Source: Tubiluchus corallicola
Lineage: Eukaryota; Priapulida; Priapulimorpha; Priapulimorphida; Tubiluchidae
Direction: 5' to 3'
Length of the DNA: 64,000 bases
NCBI GenBank assembly: GCA_030141605.1
Contig: JAQGDQ010000244.1
Span: forward strand, 1 to 64,000
The notes under the pieces were generated by a model, which ran no database searches, was not told the origin of the DNA, and saw nothing but the letters and a program-made list of their open reading frames with translations. The position numbers were made by a program, and so were the translations under genes. The first letter of the stretch is position 1, and the number at the start of each line of letters is the position of its first letter. Positions 10,843-22,877 of this stretch are shown one piece after another.

Positions 10843-13800
10843 AGCCTCTAACAACCTATATATACATATGTACCTATATACAGTGTTCCCTCGCTAATTC
10901 ACGGTTCGTTTATCGTGGACTCCCTGTTTTGCGGGTTTTCAAAAACATTAATGTAAAATACTGATCGCGGTATTTTTGCTGTTTCGTGGGTTTTTTGCGG
11001 TACTCCGTCTAAAGTACTTTTGCACATGCGTAGTACGTATTGTACAGTCATGTATAGATTTATGTATAAATTACATATCTAGGTTTAAGAGTTTAAAACA
11101 TTTTCATAACATTTAAGTAAAGTTTTTTTAAAAGGTACATGTACAGTATGGGTTATGTATAAGAGTGTGGGGAGGGTTTATAAACACTTAAAATAATGTA
11201 TAACTACTAAAATAAGTATAGCGTCCCTACTTCGTGGAAATTCACTTATCGTGGGTGGGCCTGGAACGGAACAACCGCGATAAGTGAGGGAACACTGTAC
11301 TACATTAAATATACTTAAGCATTTGCTTCCTAGCAGTTAAACTTAAGTTAACAAATATTACAGTATACGTATCTGCTTACGTCTGGTATATCCTCAATCA
11401 GACCTGTTCTTGGCTTTCCAGGAGACCAACCCGGACCATTGACAATACTTTTCAATTTATTGGCAAAACCGGGCACCTCCCAGAACGTTCCCCACATGTG
11501 CATAAAATGGCAAAACTGAAAAATAACATGCAAAAACGTGAGGCAATATAGTAGAAATATTCTTGGGAGGAGAGTAGAATTGTTACAATACTTACAATTA
11601 TAAAATCATTCAATTTGAAAGACTGACCTGCACAAAAACATCAAATTAATAATCCTATAAATTTATATAATCCAATTTAATATAATATAACTTTGACCAC
11701 TTCTTGGGAAAATCATGTTCAACAACAAGCAGTTTCACTGCAAGTGTCAATATGGAAGCAAAACTAGAATGTCGGCAGACACAATAGTCATAGCTTGATC
11801 ACACAAAAAGATACATATGCCTAATTACAAGATTACTAGTGGTAGTAGCACTTCTTTATTGTATGTATCATCTTATACATGTGTAATTATACAACCAGAT
11901 AATTAGTGTGGCCCACTAGCTATAACTATAACTCACAACCAATAACGAGATAAAAACATAGTATAACTACTGTTAACTTTAACAATAACAAATAGTGTTC
12001 TTGTGCTAGGACAAGCAAATGTACTTTAAATAAAAAGAGCAAATTTTAAACCTATTGGATCACTAATGAATACCAACTGCAAATTTGACCAAACTCTTGA
12101 AATCTAATTCACAACAGTAGAGACTGAACAGTAAAATTTCAACACTATATGGGTTTTAATACTTCATTACATGATTGTTGTTTATGTCTAGTGATTACTA
12201 GTTTGTCTAACTACTAAATATCTGAACTCAAAACACCACTTTTTCATACAAATCATCTAAATCTTCTATTAGGTCCAAATTTTAATGCAAAAAAAACCCC
12301 TGCAATCCTCTCTTCTTTCTTGTTTATGTCCATGCAGCAATTTAAAACACCACTGATGCTATATAACACACAAGCAAATGACCTTTATTTGAAGAAATTT
12401 TCATGATGATGCCCATAGATGAACTATGACCTCTGTGGCCCACTTTAACTCATTTTACAAAACTAGTACCATCATTTGCAACATTGATCTATTTCAACTA
12501 AGAATTCACGACTTTTTTGTGCAAAGATATTTACTACAAATTTGACAATAACAGAGAACTAATGTCATAACCTAAATGTCACATGACAAGATAGAAAAGA
12601 GAATTGCGAAATACGAAAGTATACTATAACACTGGGATTGGTGAAAAAATCTCGACCTGAATGAGATTTGAACTCAGAACACTCGTACTGCATTGCCACT
12701 GTTGTTGATTTTGAATTAATAATCTCGTGAAAGCTTTTCTTGATTCAAATTAAACTCTTTCACCATTCTCAGTCATACACAGAATTCATTGCTAACCTGT
12801 ACATAGTTTGGATCAAAAGAGTTAATCGGATGCGTAACGCCATACACTACCTCTTCCTCTTCTGGCACATATGTTCCTATTGACAAATAGCACGTGTATT
12901 AAAATCAATGAAAACGGTAATTCTAGTCAAAAAGATTATGTTGTAACTCTGACAGCATTTTGTTCACTTTTAGCTGCTCTCTTTCACTTAAAAGAGCTGA
13001 CCTCCCCAGCATCCATACACTCCTCCTTAAAACCCCAGTTTCGGTGGGCAGGACGTGTGATTCACATGCCAGACAACCGCATACCAAAGAAGATGCTCTA
13101 TGGAGAACTTGTGTCTGGAAAGAGAAAGGTTGGACGACCAAAGAAATGCTTCAAAGACAGCCTGACGGCCTCACTCGAGCTCAGCATGGATATCCGCTCA
13201 ATGGAAACCCTTGCACAAGATCGCTCAGCATGGCGGAGTGCCATCACCACAGGGGCTAAGACAACAGAGGTGAAAAGAATTGAGGAGGCAGAGAAGCACA
13301 GGAGACGCAGGGCATTTGACACTGTCCAACAACAGGTCAAAACACCCAGCCTCACCTGTGCCAAATGCCAAATGCTAAAAAAGTTTCCAGGCCAGAATTG
13401 GCCTAGTCAGTCAACTTCGAGGTCATCAAAGGAGTGACAACCCCCAAACTGACCCTTTATCCCTGTCACTATGGTCATCTTCGATTCGAAGGACGAACAT
13501 CAGCAACGAACAATATTTTGTCACATGCATTATTGAATACTTCCTCCTCAGAAAATGTGGATGTTAAGAATTCACATCGAACTGGAGGCCAATTTAATTG
13601 TGCATCAGTTGTAATAGTAACAGCCGGGACAAACTAGCAGTGGCGGCTCGTAGTTAAAATTAGTGCGGCTACTGCTTCAGAAAATTCTTTTAGCCATTGT
13701 TTTAATACTGTGTAAAATGAAACAAGCATATTTTACTTACAAATAGCCGAAATTGCTGCAGTTCAGGAATACAGCGGTTTTTAAGCACACGACAACTGAC

Positions 13801-16800
13801 AACAAACTGCGTGAGTGACAAAACTTTCTCTACCTAGCAGCAGACGCTAGCAGTACAACATACAGCATGTAATCTCAGACATGCGCATGGCCGCATGCGC
13901 ACAAACAGCCAAACACACCACTGTGCTGGGCTGTGAAGCAAACAGTACTACCCTCATATGCTATGGTTCCGTACACGTATAAAGAAAGAATTAAAGAAAA
14001 AAGACTTATTATATTGATAATATTGAGTGGAAATAGAGGGTGTTGCAGTCTCAAGTACTTATAGACGAGCCGCCACTGCAAACTGGGCAGCATTACATCG
14101 AGTACTTTATTTCACCAGCTAATAGCCTGTAAACATAGGCATAATAAAAGATCTATCATTGTCATCATCATCATCACCAAAAAACTATATTCCACAATCT
14201 ACTGTTGTTAACTTTGCTTTATTATGTACATTGGAATAAATCCCTCTTCACTGTGACTTTTTAAATTTCCATTTAATACACAATATTTCATACAAGACAA
14301 TTAAAAAACTTCAATCTAAGGAAAACAACGAAAGTACCTTGTTAAATTAGTAATACGAAACTAACTTTTGAATGTACATGTAACTTGTGTTTAGAAAATT
14401 TTTACTGAACGAGTTCGCTTTTTAATTTGTCAAAATCTGCTTCGAGAGTATCACGAATAAATGAATTTTCAGTATATTAAAGGCTGTGGGGTACCAAACT
14501 TCGGTTCCGTATGTGATAACGGATGTAACAAGGGAATTATATATTTTGATTGTGTGACTTACCGAACATCCTGTCCCAAATAATCAAGGTTCCTGCATAG
14601 TTTCGATCAACGCAATACCTATTGACACCTAAACAGAAAACTGCGATTTTATCAGTTCACATAACAAAACAGCAAAAGCTAAATGTTTGAGGTTACTAGT
14701 GATGGTGTGTATGTAACCGCCATATGTAATTACAGAATTTTAACCCTTTCACTACATAGTTGCTTTTTAACTGGGCCACATTGACTTTGCATATTTGACA
14801 ATAACTCCTTGTGGTGTGTTACTAAAACTGAATCTTGTAAATAAACAAATATTTGTTTGTTATTGAGTACTAATATTAAATATTAGTTTTATTTCTACAC
14901 ATGCTCACACAAACGAGCACACATATATGCATTCATGCACACATACATGCACTCACACATGCATGCATGCAGCACGCATGCACGCACACACACACACACA
15001 CACACACACCGTCATAAATAAGCATGTAATTATTTTTAGAAACCAGTTTTCACAATTGACAGAAAACTAATCCATAATATGCAATCATTTTATAAGAATG
15101 CAAAACAAACAACTAAACATACATTTCATCAATGATCTACAAGTGATTCTGCATGGGAACATACCTTACAGTACAGTATTAAGGAATACATCTGGCTTCA
15201 GACGGTAATTGGCTGGTTAGCATTACTTGTTGCAAAGCAATCCCAATCCCACGCTGTTAAACTTTTCTAGAATGTTTTGCATGGCCATAGCAGTGAAATA
15301 AACAGACCTGGGTGACTGCGCTTAGTGCCGAGCTTGGACGGCAGTCTACCGCCTTCCGCCCTTCACGAAAAACATAGGCGGCAGTGTGCCGCCTTCCGTA
15401 GTGAAAGGGTTAATCCTATCTTAGTTTTTGAGATTACTGTAGAAGCAAAGCAGATAGCAAAGTTATTGAGCTTTGACTATAAAACAGCATGAACAACAAC
15501 AGCTTGACATGTGTTCAAGTATATCAAACGCATAGTTTCATTAAAGCAGCGTAAAGTCACAATATTAATCACATGACGACAACTGACCGTGATGCACTCT
15601 GTGTGAACTAGGTGTGTTGATGATGTATTCCAGTGGTCCTAGTGTTCCAATAACCTCCGTGTGAATCCAAAATTGATAAAGCAGGTTAAATGCAGTGTGT
15701 ACAAGGTAAATTGGTGGAGGAATTGCCAAGGCCAAAGGTAAGTAGAAAATCTGAAAAACATAAATGGAGCAAATAAAATCTGTCAAGTGAGGGAAATTTG
15801 CCAATTCTTAGGATGTTAAGAAAAGTCAACTACAGCAAGTCCTCGCTTAGTGATGTGTATTCTTAGCTGGTAAGTTGAGCAATGCTCGGCCAGGTTAGTA
15901 AATGGATTGGTGATTGGCATGAAAACCAGTCGTTGGTAATTATATGTGGCAGGTGTACTGTCTTCGGCTATTTCTTTCACTGCGGGAGGACATACACACG
16001 ATTGCTGCCTAAATCTGCGTGTTACATTGTCATTGCAAAAATTGTTTCAACTTAGTTACTGAAATGACTGCCTAAATCTGCGTGTTACATTGTCAATGCA
16101 AACATTGTTGCAACTTAGTTACTGAAATGACTGCCCAAATCTGCATGTTACATTGTCAATGCAAACATTGTTGCAACTTAGTTACTGAAATGACTGCCTA
16201 AATCTGCGTGTTACATTGTCAATGCAAACATTGTTTCAACTTAGTTACTGAAATGACTGCCTAAATCTGCGTATTACATTGTCAATGCAAAATTTGTTGC
16301 AACTTAGTTACTGAAATGACTGCCTAAATCTGCGTGTTACATTGTCAATGCAATCATTGTTGCAACTTAGTTACTGAAATGACTGCCTAAATCTGCGTGT
16401 TACATTGTCAATGCAAACATTGTTGCAACTTAGTTACTGAAATGACTGCCTAAATCTGCATGTTACATTGTCAATGCAAACATTGTTGCAACTTAGTTAC
16501 TGAAATGACTGCCTGAATCTGTGTGTTACATTTCTGCGCATGTTACATTGTCAACGCAAACATTGTTGCAACTTAGTTACTGAAATGACTGCCTAAATCT
16601 GCGTGTCACATTGTCAATGCAATCATTGTTGCAACTTAGTTACTGAAATGACTGCCTAAATCTGCGTGTTACATTGTCAATGCAAACATTGTTTCAACTT
16701 AGTTACTGAAATGATTGCCTAAATCTGCATGTTACATTGTCAATGCAATCATTGTTGCAACTTAGTTACTGAAATGACTGCCTAAATCTGCGTGTTACAT

Positions 16801-19800
16801 TGTCAATGCAAACATTGTTTCAACTTAGTTACTGAAATGACTGCCTAAATCTGCGTGTTACATTGTCAATGCAAACATTGTTGCAACTTAGTTACTGAAA
16901 TGACTGCCTAAATCTGCGTGTTACATCGTCAATGCAATCATTGTTGCAACTTAGTTACTGAAATGACTGCCTAAATCTGCGTGTTACATTGTCAATGCAA
17001 ACATTGTTTCAACTTAGATACTGAAATGACTGCCTGAATCTGTGTGTTACATTTCTGCAAGCAGGTCTTCCAGAGAAAAGAACTTACTTTTTAGTTTCCT
17101 CACAATTAATTTGATTTAACTTGTTGTAGTAATTATATATTTCAGTAGATGTTTTTGAAAGGCAAAGTAGTAATAAAAACATTGTAAAACTAGGACTGTT
17201 TAGAAGAGTTTAATAATGCGATAGAAAGAGTATTATACAAGTAGCATTAAAGGAAAAGACAGTAACATGAAGCTTCCAAGTTTGGGAATGGAGACCGAGT
17301 TAGGAATGTCAAATTTTAAGTTTAATTTACAAGATTTCTAGGTATTATAATTTATGTTTTCAGGTGTTTAATATCTTCATTAAATAAATTTTAATCGAAT
17401 GTACGGAGTTTTAAATTAAAATTGTAAAATGAAGGAAATAGCTGAGTGTATATGTGTGCATGCTTAGCGACCAAAGTTAAACAATACTGAGCCGGGTGAG
17501 TGAATTGTTGAGTCACCACCTCACTGAATCTGCTAGTTCAGTGCCTTATTTGGCTGATCACTTGATGATGAAAACCGTAAAGCACAATGTAAATAATTAC
17601 GATAGACTTACAAAGCTGGTGTACTGATGAGGGGCTGACTGTCGCAAGGCAGTACTCAAATTGTAGTCTTCTGAGCTATGATGAACTTGGTGGCCTGCCC
17701 ACCAGAAGTTCACTTCTGCAAAATAAACAGACAAATACTACACACGTACCACAATTCTGCAAGCATGTATTTGAACTCTGCTAAAAATACTTGTCATCAA
17801 TAGTTGAAATCATGAAATTCTTAGTGCATAAGTGCTGTTAAAATAAAGTTAATTTTGTTTTGGAAAATGTAATCGTTAGAATTTATCTATTGTTTGTTTT
17901 CATTATTTGTTTCTACTTGATTGTTACTGATAAACAGTGAATCTTCAATCTTCACAAGTTCTAGCTGCATTATATTATATTTACTGTTATATGCAATGGT
18001 TACACCTGTGGTCAATGTTACTGTCATATGCAATGCTTACACCTGTGGTCAATGTTACTGTCATATGCAATGCTTACACCTGTGTTCAATGTTACTGTCA
18101 TATGCAATGCTTACACCTGTGTTCAATGTTACTGTCATATGCAATGCTTACACCTGTGTTCAAGGTTACTGTCATATGCAATGCTTGCACCTGTGGTCAA
18201 TGTTACTATCATATGCAATGCTTACACCTGTGGTCAATGTTACTGTCATATGCAATGCTTACACCTGTGGTCAATGTTACTGTCATATGCAATGCTTACA
18301 CCTGTGGTCAATGTTACTGTTATATGCAATGGTTACACCTGTGGTCAATGTTACTGTCATATGCAATGCTTACACCTGTGGTCAATGTTACTGTCATATG
18401 CAATGCTTGCACCTGTGGTCAATGTTATTGTCATATGCAATGCTTACACCTGTGGTCAATGTTTTACAATCTTTGCTAGAAAAATGTAAAATGGTTTTGA
18501 CAAATTTTGCCGTACTGCTTCTCTGACACAGCTTTGCTATACCGCTAGGAAATGTTTAATTGGAAATGTTTAATAAGCTTTTTCACAGTTCCAGCGATTG
18601 ACGATGATCGTTAAAAAGTCAAAGGTAAACTGTACCACACAACGCATTTGTGTACACTTGACGACGCCTCGCAGCCCAAGCTATTGTAATAGCAACAGTT
18701 TTAACAGCTAGCTAGAACTTTACCTAGTTCATTTTTCTTGTTTCCAAACAAGATCCTGCTGGTAAATCACTCTACGTACTGACTAATGCATAATTAAGTA
18801 AAGCCCAATCAAAAGAACTGAAGTTACTGAAGTGATGCTGCAGAAGGCTTTGTTTTACACACATCTCACGTGATGGTTGTAGTTAAGACGCACTGCTGTG
18901 GTACACTGAACCTTTTACCTACAGCAACTGCGCGTGCACACAAGGAAACTGTGAGAAGGCTTATTAACAGGCCTTGGTATTTAGGGATCAGGGTTTTTCA
19001 TGATGTATTGCTGACTAAGACAGTTGCTATTGCTGGATTAAGTATTACAAAAATGAGTGATTTGAACAAGCTCTCACACATCTCTTTTTTTATTTTTCTG
19101 CAAGCTTCCTGTACATAAATAGAAATTCAATCCTGCACTCGTATCTGGATTTGCCGGACCTCGCCTTTACGGATATCGGAAAATTCTCACAAAATCTGGT
19201 CCTTTAAAAGTCCGCATAATATGGACACTATACGTTATTTTGCGAGCTGACCGCTAGCTGGCAGGCTGGTCACTTTGTTTACATCATTACATCAGTGTAA
19301 CCACGTGTATATCTCTATATATAAAAATATAGAATCAATTCTGCGGAGTTATTTGAGTCAATTGCCGACAGTTTTTATACACTTTTGCATAGGAGCGGCT
19401 CATACTAGATGTTTCTGAGACAATTAGGCGATTGATTTTACATTACCATGAGTCTAATACGCGGCACCTACTGTATTAGCTTAATATTTGTAAATACGGA
19501 CAATCGGCAAATTCAGACGGACGTTTCCCCACTTTCGGCTGGCAAACCGAGATATGAATGTAATTTATTTTACACAGGACAGCAATAAGCACCGCAGCTT
19601 ATACGATAACAAAATTGCTAGAATAACAATGATACGATAACGATAAAAATACAGTTTTCATAGGGGTTGATAATTGATAATTATCATTATCATTGTTTTT
19701 TATTGATATAAATATTATTAACATTAACAAGCCTATTTCAAGAGACTCACATCCATCGTGGCCAACTCAAATTTTCACCTGCCTTACAAATCTGAAGTAC

Positions 19801-21686
19801 AGACGCAAAAGACAAGATTCAATCCAAACATTTCATATCCTTAAAGGTATAGAAACCATCAACAGGGAAATATTTTTCTATTGACAGACATATCATGGTA
19901 CCAGAGGTCACTCATACAAAAGCAAGAAGAAAAGGTGGAGTAGAAGGAGATTCACATTTGCAAGGCGAGTAATGAGTGGAACACGCTGCCTGACACTGTA
20001 GTTCAAGCCTCCAATCCTGCCCAGTTTAAGTCTCGTCTCGATAGACACTGGAAATGCGATGCTGAAAAATATATAGACCAATATAGACCCCAGGTTGCCA
20101 CAATGGCAACAAGAAACCCTGTGTTACGCTTCATGATCGCAGTGTGGCCACCTATTTTGTTCACTTTTTTATTTTAATAAAGTTAACAAGGAAGAGTGGA
20201 GAGGTCCACAAGCTATTTATGCTTAACCTCTATCCTTCTACGGTAACGGTAACGGTAACCTGCAACAATTGAAAAACAAAATAATTTAATCTAAAAGCTA
20301 AAGTTACTAATGTTCTCTAACCGTGTCCGAAACGATGAAGCCAGTAGTAGCCAAAGTCGATTCCGAGGAAACAAGCCAACCACGTCCATGGTGAATTCCA
20401 CGGCAATTCGACAAGGCGGTAATTTTCGTAAATGAATAGATAGATAACTAATTCGACTCCAGTAATAAGAAATCTGGAATGCGTATTGTGCAACTGAATG
20501 AAATAAGAAACAACAGAATCGTAATGACACTGCAATCCAATAAGCCTTATCACACTTTCAGTGATTGACGATGATCGTGAAACGGTCAAAGGGTAAGTGT
20601 ACCAGACAACGCATTTGTGTACACTTGGCAACGCCTCGCAGCCTATCCGATTGCAATAGTAATTAAGAAAAGGAATGAATGCAAGCTATAGGACCTCATC
20701 TAGTTCATTTTTTCTTGTTCCCAAACAAGATCCCGCACAGACTGCAGGTACAATTGAGTAATGTACACGAAAACAACTAACATTACCGAACGGCTTTGCT
20801 TTACCCACAAGTCACGGTTGTAACTAGTTAAGCTGTAGTACACTTAACTTTAACCTACAGCAACTGCACGCGTGCACAACGAAACTGTGAAAAGGCTTAA
20901 TGAAAACACCACAAATCACGATGCCTATAATAGGTTCTTCTTCACTGCACAATAGTGCTAAAACTATGTACATGTAGGATTTTGGAAGATAGCCTTATTA
21001 AAAAACCACAAAAAGTTGAAAGGTAAACTGCTCAATGGTAAGTGTAGTTTGGATTTTTGCAGGCGCATCGTCTAGCCTTTAAAAAATATAACAGAAGCAA
21101 GTATTTATAAAGTGAAATTTTATACTTATGAAAAAGCAACAGAATATCACAATATTAATTATGCAGTAGTCTGTGTGTAGAGTGATTTACTAGCAGGTTC
21201 TTGCTTGTGAACAAGAAAAAATGAACAGGTAAGATTCTAGATAGCTGTTAAAACTGTTACTATTACAATAGCATGGGCTGTTGTCAAATGTGTTGTTTGG
21301 TGCACTTAACCTTTGAGCTTTTCACTATCATCATCAATTGCTGGAACTGTTAGTGTTACCAGTGAAACATTATAATATCCAATAGTTACGTGAAATTAGT
21401 ATTACACCTTACCACCTCAGTATTTTAATTTTAGCCACCCAAATTGCGCGAAGAGAGAAAACTTGATGATACGTATACGTTAGCAAGATAAAGTAACACA
21501 TGCATAACTGTTACCACAAGTAACACCCGACTAATTCACAGAAATACTTTATTAATACTTGGCAGTAACGAAGTACAGTCCAGCTGACATGGAGGAGATG
21601 GCATCATTAACTCTCAACGTCCTTTTCCCTCTTAGCCATTGTACAAGTGCTTCCAGAATGATTAGGGAAAAGAAAAAAGGCAATGC
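10185..21686 (-). CDS. AGMO: Alkylglycerol monooxygenase (AGMO/TMEM195), 5'-incomplete
   Basis: AGMO is a membrane, tetrahydrobiopterin-dependent di-iron enzyme of the fatty acid hydroxylase superfamily that cleaves the O-alkyl ether bond of glyceryl ethers in the ER. Exons in transcript order: 21559-21686, 20322-20473, 17612-17715, 15588-15750, 14563-14628, 12797-12876, 11381-11515 and 10191-10307. All junctions have GT/AG and keep phase. Recognisable pieces are [87 protein letters not shown] and [13 protein letters not shown]. Together they give the His-box ligands (HRFGH, HQVHH, HRVHH). The first coding exon (about 45 residues in human) was not found. The last exon reads ...VALQTKQ then GTTTGA, so it either stops at 10185 or uses a weak donor there. 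If it stops, the final transmembrane region of about 70 residues is missing. Confidence 0.93.
10465..10700 (+). repeat. Dispersed repeat shared with NRPS-like intron 8
   Basis: About 210 bp here (from CAGCTGTACTTATCACGCTTA through CATGGAAACAG and CATCATGCATTACGGA) matches 51070-51275 in the same orientation at clear but imperfect identity. It lies in an AGMO intron. No ORF or terminal repeat identified, so class is unknown. Confidence 0.75.
10881..11297. mobile_element. Tigger/pogo-type MITE with TA target site, copy 1
   Basis: The left terminus CAGTGTTCCCTCGCT and the right terminus AGTGAGGGAACACTG form an inverted pair, each flanked by TA. The subterminal TCGCGG/CGCGATAAGTG words are typical of Tigger-group mariner elements. 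A second, longer copy is at 51632-52284. Non-autonomous, within an AGMO intron. Confidence 0.88.
12960..13530 (+). mobile_element. LINE 3' end (C-terminal region of ORF2-type protein)
   Basis: Plus-strand translation from about 13035 reads [40 protein letters not shown] and then [10 protein letters not shown]-like sequence. This is a C-terminal motif common in animal non-LTR retrotransposons, and a CxxC zinc-finger remnant follows. After LTCAKCQ one frame change is needed to restore [14 protein letters not shown], so the copy is frameshifted. The sequence ends with the typical GTCATCTTCGATTCGAAGGA 3' region near 13500. The upstream 40 residues of the open frame come from antisense AGMO exon 12797-12876. 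Antisense to AGMO, inside an intron. Confidence 0.85.
13638..14078. mobile_element. hAT-type MITE, copy 1
   Basis: TIRs are CAGTGGCGGCTCG at the left and CGAGCCGCCACTG at the right, a perfect 13-bp inverted pair. The flanking 8-bp direct repeats are CAAACTAG (13630-13637) and CAAACTGG (14079-14086), one mismatch, as expected for hAT insertion. A related copy is at 24617-25130. No transposase. Located in an AGMO intron. Confidence 0.92.
14740..15413. mobile_element. piggyBac-type MITE with perfect TIR and TTAA sites
   Basis: The element begins TTAACCCTTTCACTAC and ends GTAGTGAAAGGGTTAA, a perfect 16-bp inverted pair including TTAA at both ends (piggyBac target signature). It contains an internal (CA)n/ATGC-rich tract at about 14900-15010. 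No transposase ORF. It sits in the AGMO intron between exons 14563-14628 and 15588-15750. Confidence 0.9.
15990..17060. repeat. 63-bp minisatellite, about 17 copies
   Basis: The unit TGACTGCCTAAATCTGCGTG...AACTTAGTTACTGAAA repeats at 63-bp spacing with few substitutions (AAACATTG/AATCATTG and TTGCAACT/TTTCAACT variants). Two units near 16515 and 17035 have the same altered junction (CTGAATCTGTGTGTTACATTTCTGC), suggesting block duplication. It lies in the AGMO intron upstream of exon 15588-15750. Confidence 0.95.
17990..18470. repeat. 37-bp minisatellite, about 13 copies
   Basis: The unit TGTTACTGTCATATGCAATG + CTTACACCTGTGGTCAA is 37 bp. Because 37 is one more than a multiple of three, the array reads open in all three plus frames with nearly the same peptide, which explains three long overlapping ORFs. 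Not a gene. It lies in an AGMO intron. Confidence 0.95.
18574..18963 (+). mobile_element. TIR element family P, copy 1 (TTAA flanks)
   Basis: Ends are TAAGCTTTTTCACAGTT and AACTGTGAGAAGGCTTA. TTAA lies directly outside both ends (18570-18573 and 18964-18967), compatible with piggyBac-type insertion. About 390 bp, no ORF. Other copies are at 20541-20899, 21156-21352 (partial, inverted), 56158-56535 and 56740-57110 (inverted). Confidence 0.82.
19137..19558. mobile_element. TIR element family Q, copy 1
   Basis: The left end CGTATCTGGATTTGCCGGA and the right end GGCAAACCGAGATATGAATG form imperfect inverted termini. The copy at 52543-52953 is in the opposite orientation and shares internal words (GCGAGCTGACCG, CAATCGGCAAATTCAGAC). 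Non-coding MITE in an AGMO intron. Superfamily is not clear to me. Confidence 0.75.
19695..20190 (+). mobile_element. Frameshifted LINE C-terminal fragment
   Basis: Pieces in different plus frames ([20 protein letters not shown], then GHS-like and R...WN.LP-like segments, then a [10 protein letters not shown]-like end) follow the order of the CR1/L2 LINE RT C-terminus (L..RR.RGDLI..YKI.....WN.LP..VV.A....FK..LD..W). Several frame changes and stops are present. A TTTTAATAAAG tail is at about 20172. Dead copy in an AGMO intron. Confidence 0.7.
20541..20899 (+). mobile_element. TIR element family P, copy 2
   Basis: Starts TAAGCCTTATCACAC and ends AACTGTGAAAAGGCTTA. It is internally collinear with copy 1 (GATTGACGATGATCGTGAAA, GTGTACACTTGGCAACGCCT). 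No TTAA flanks are evident. It lies 68 bp from AGMO exon 20322-20473. Confidence 0.82.
21156..21352 (-). mobile_element. TIR element family P, partial inverted copy
   Basis: From GCAGTAGTCTGTGTGTAGAG to CAATTGCTGGAACTGT the sequence is the reverse complement of the left half of copy 1. The other half is missing. In an AGMO intron. Confidence 0.78.
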
Positions 21687-21759
21687 CTAAAATAAAAAAA
21701 ATTGTGTACGAGCAATCGGGCATTTCACTGCCAGGGGCGAATTAACTAATAGGTTAACT

Positions 21760-22320
21760 AGGATATAGCCTAGGACACCAAAGTTTGAGGGTCACCACGT
21801 TTTAGAAAAAAATTCTGATTCTCCTTTAAAGATGTGTATACTTTCATATACATGAAAAGGAGGCATTTTATAACACACCACAGGCAGTTATTGCCTGCTG
21901 CACTTATATAAGACCCACATAACAAACAGGTGCAAAGTATTACATAACAAGCAGACGAGCAGCTTGCTTGAATATAAGCGCTATGCAAATACATGCAATT
22001 AATAATGACTATGTAGAAACTAGGTAAATAGTGTCTCTGATACACCACAAGTAATTGTTTAATCTGCCCATTACATAAACAACTATAAATTCACAATAGA
22101 GATGGGCGGGACAGAACTATCAGCTTAGGGAGTCGTAAAGACTTGATATGCTTCTGTTCACTGCTGAACCATTGACAATGATTACATGCCAATAGTTACT
22201 AACTGTAGGGAACAATTTGTCAAGAAGTTTAAAACTGGAAAATGATACAGACAGCTTATCAAAAATCTGCCAGGTAGAATGCATTATCCACGCAAGTAAA
22301 TCAGCAACATTTTTTTTAAA
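21760..22320. other. No exon recognised; expected location of AGMO 5' exon not confirmed
   Basis: This stretch upstream of the first recognised AGMO exon has only short ORFs with no AGMO similarity. A segment at about 22190-22325 is repeated in direct orientation at 22880-23010, on the other side of the adjacent MITE. Confidence 0.4.
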
Positions 22321-22327
22321 TAAAATA

Positions 22328-22877
22328 CAGTAAGCTCCGCATGACTCAAGTCCAACCAGACCAAAAAAAATTAGCCGATGTTTACCATCTTCCAGCATAG
22401 AAACTCTAAACACCTCCTCCAGATGGCGAGCTAAATAGAAGGCAGAAAGTCAAACCTTCTATACATAAACGACGAGTTTTGATGACATTTACATAAAGAA
22501 TAACAAAATATGTAGTGAAACACGATTTGTTTATGTTACAAAAAACACGTACACAACACGGAAAAACCAATCCCGGAGAAAATAATCAGCTGGTGCGACT
22601 TGTGAGGCATCAGAATTTTCTCGGAAGACGATACTGTTTTTGAGTTGTATGAAACATTTATTTTTCTAGACTCTAAAGTATCAATTGCATTTTTGAGTTA
22701 GGCAAGGTACATGTATTTTAATTAAACGGACCATAATTTTTTATTTGAATTAGGCGGAATTCTGAGTTAAGCGATGTTTTTTGTGCAAAAAATGAAGAAT
22801 TTCGCACGTTCCACTGAATTTTTTTGAAATAGGTGAAAGTTTGGGTTATGTGATTTTGAGTTATGCAGTGTTTACTG
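22328..22877. mobile_element. mariner/Tigger-like MITE family T2, copy 1
   Basis: Left CAGTAAGCTCCGCATGACTC and right TTGAGTTATGCAGTGTTTACTG are inverted termini flanked by TA. The copy at 25732-26299 is inverted relative to this one. Internal sequence has repeated words such as GAGTTAxGCGA that resemble the termini. No transposase. Confidence 0.85.

Noticed and set aside
12871-13437. A 188-codon host protein
   Set aside because: The start is antisense AGMO exon and intron, and the remainder is a frameshifted LINE C-terminus.
17921-18526. Three long overlapping plus-strand ORFs (201, 180 and 153 codons) with His/Cys-rich repeats
   Set aside because: All are translations of the 37-bp minisatellite, which is open in all frames because its length is not a multiple of three. 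No coding evidence.
22120-22413. Minus-strand 97-codon ORF as an AGMO 5' exon
   Set aside because: It overlaps a TA-flanked MITE terminus and shows no AGMO N-terminal similarity.
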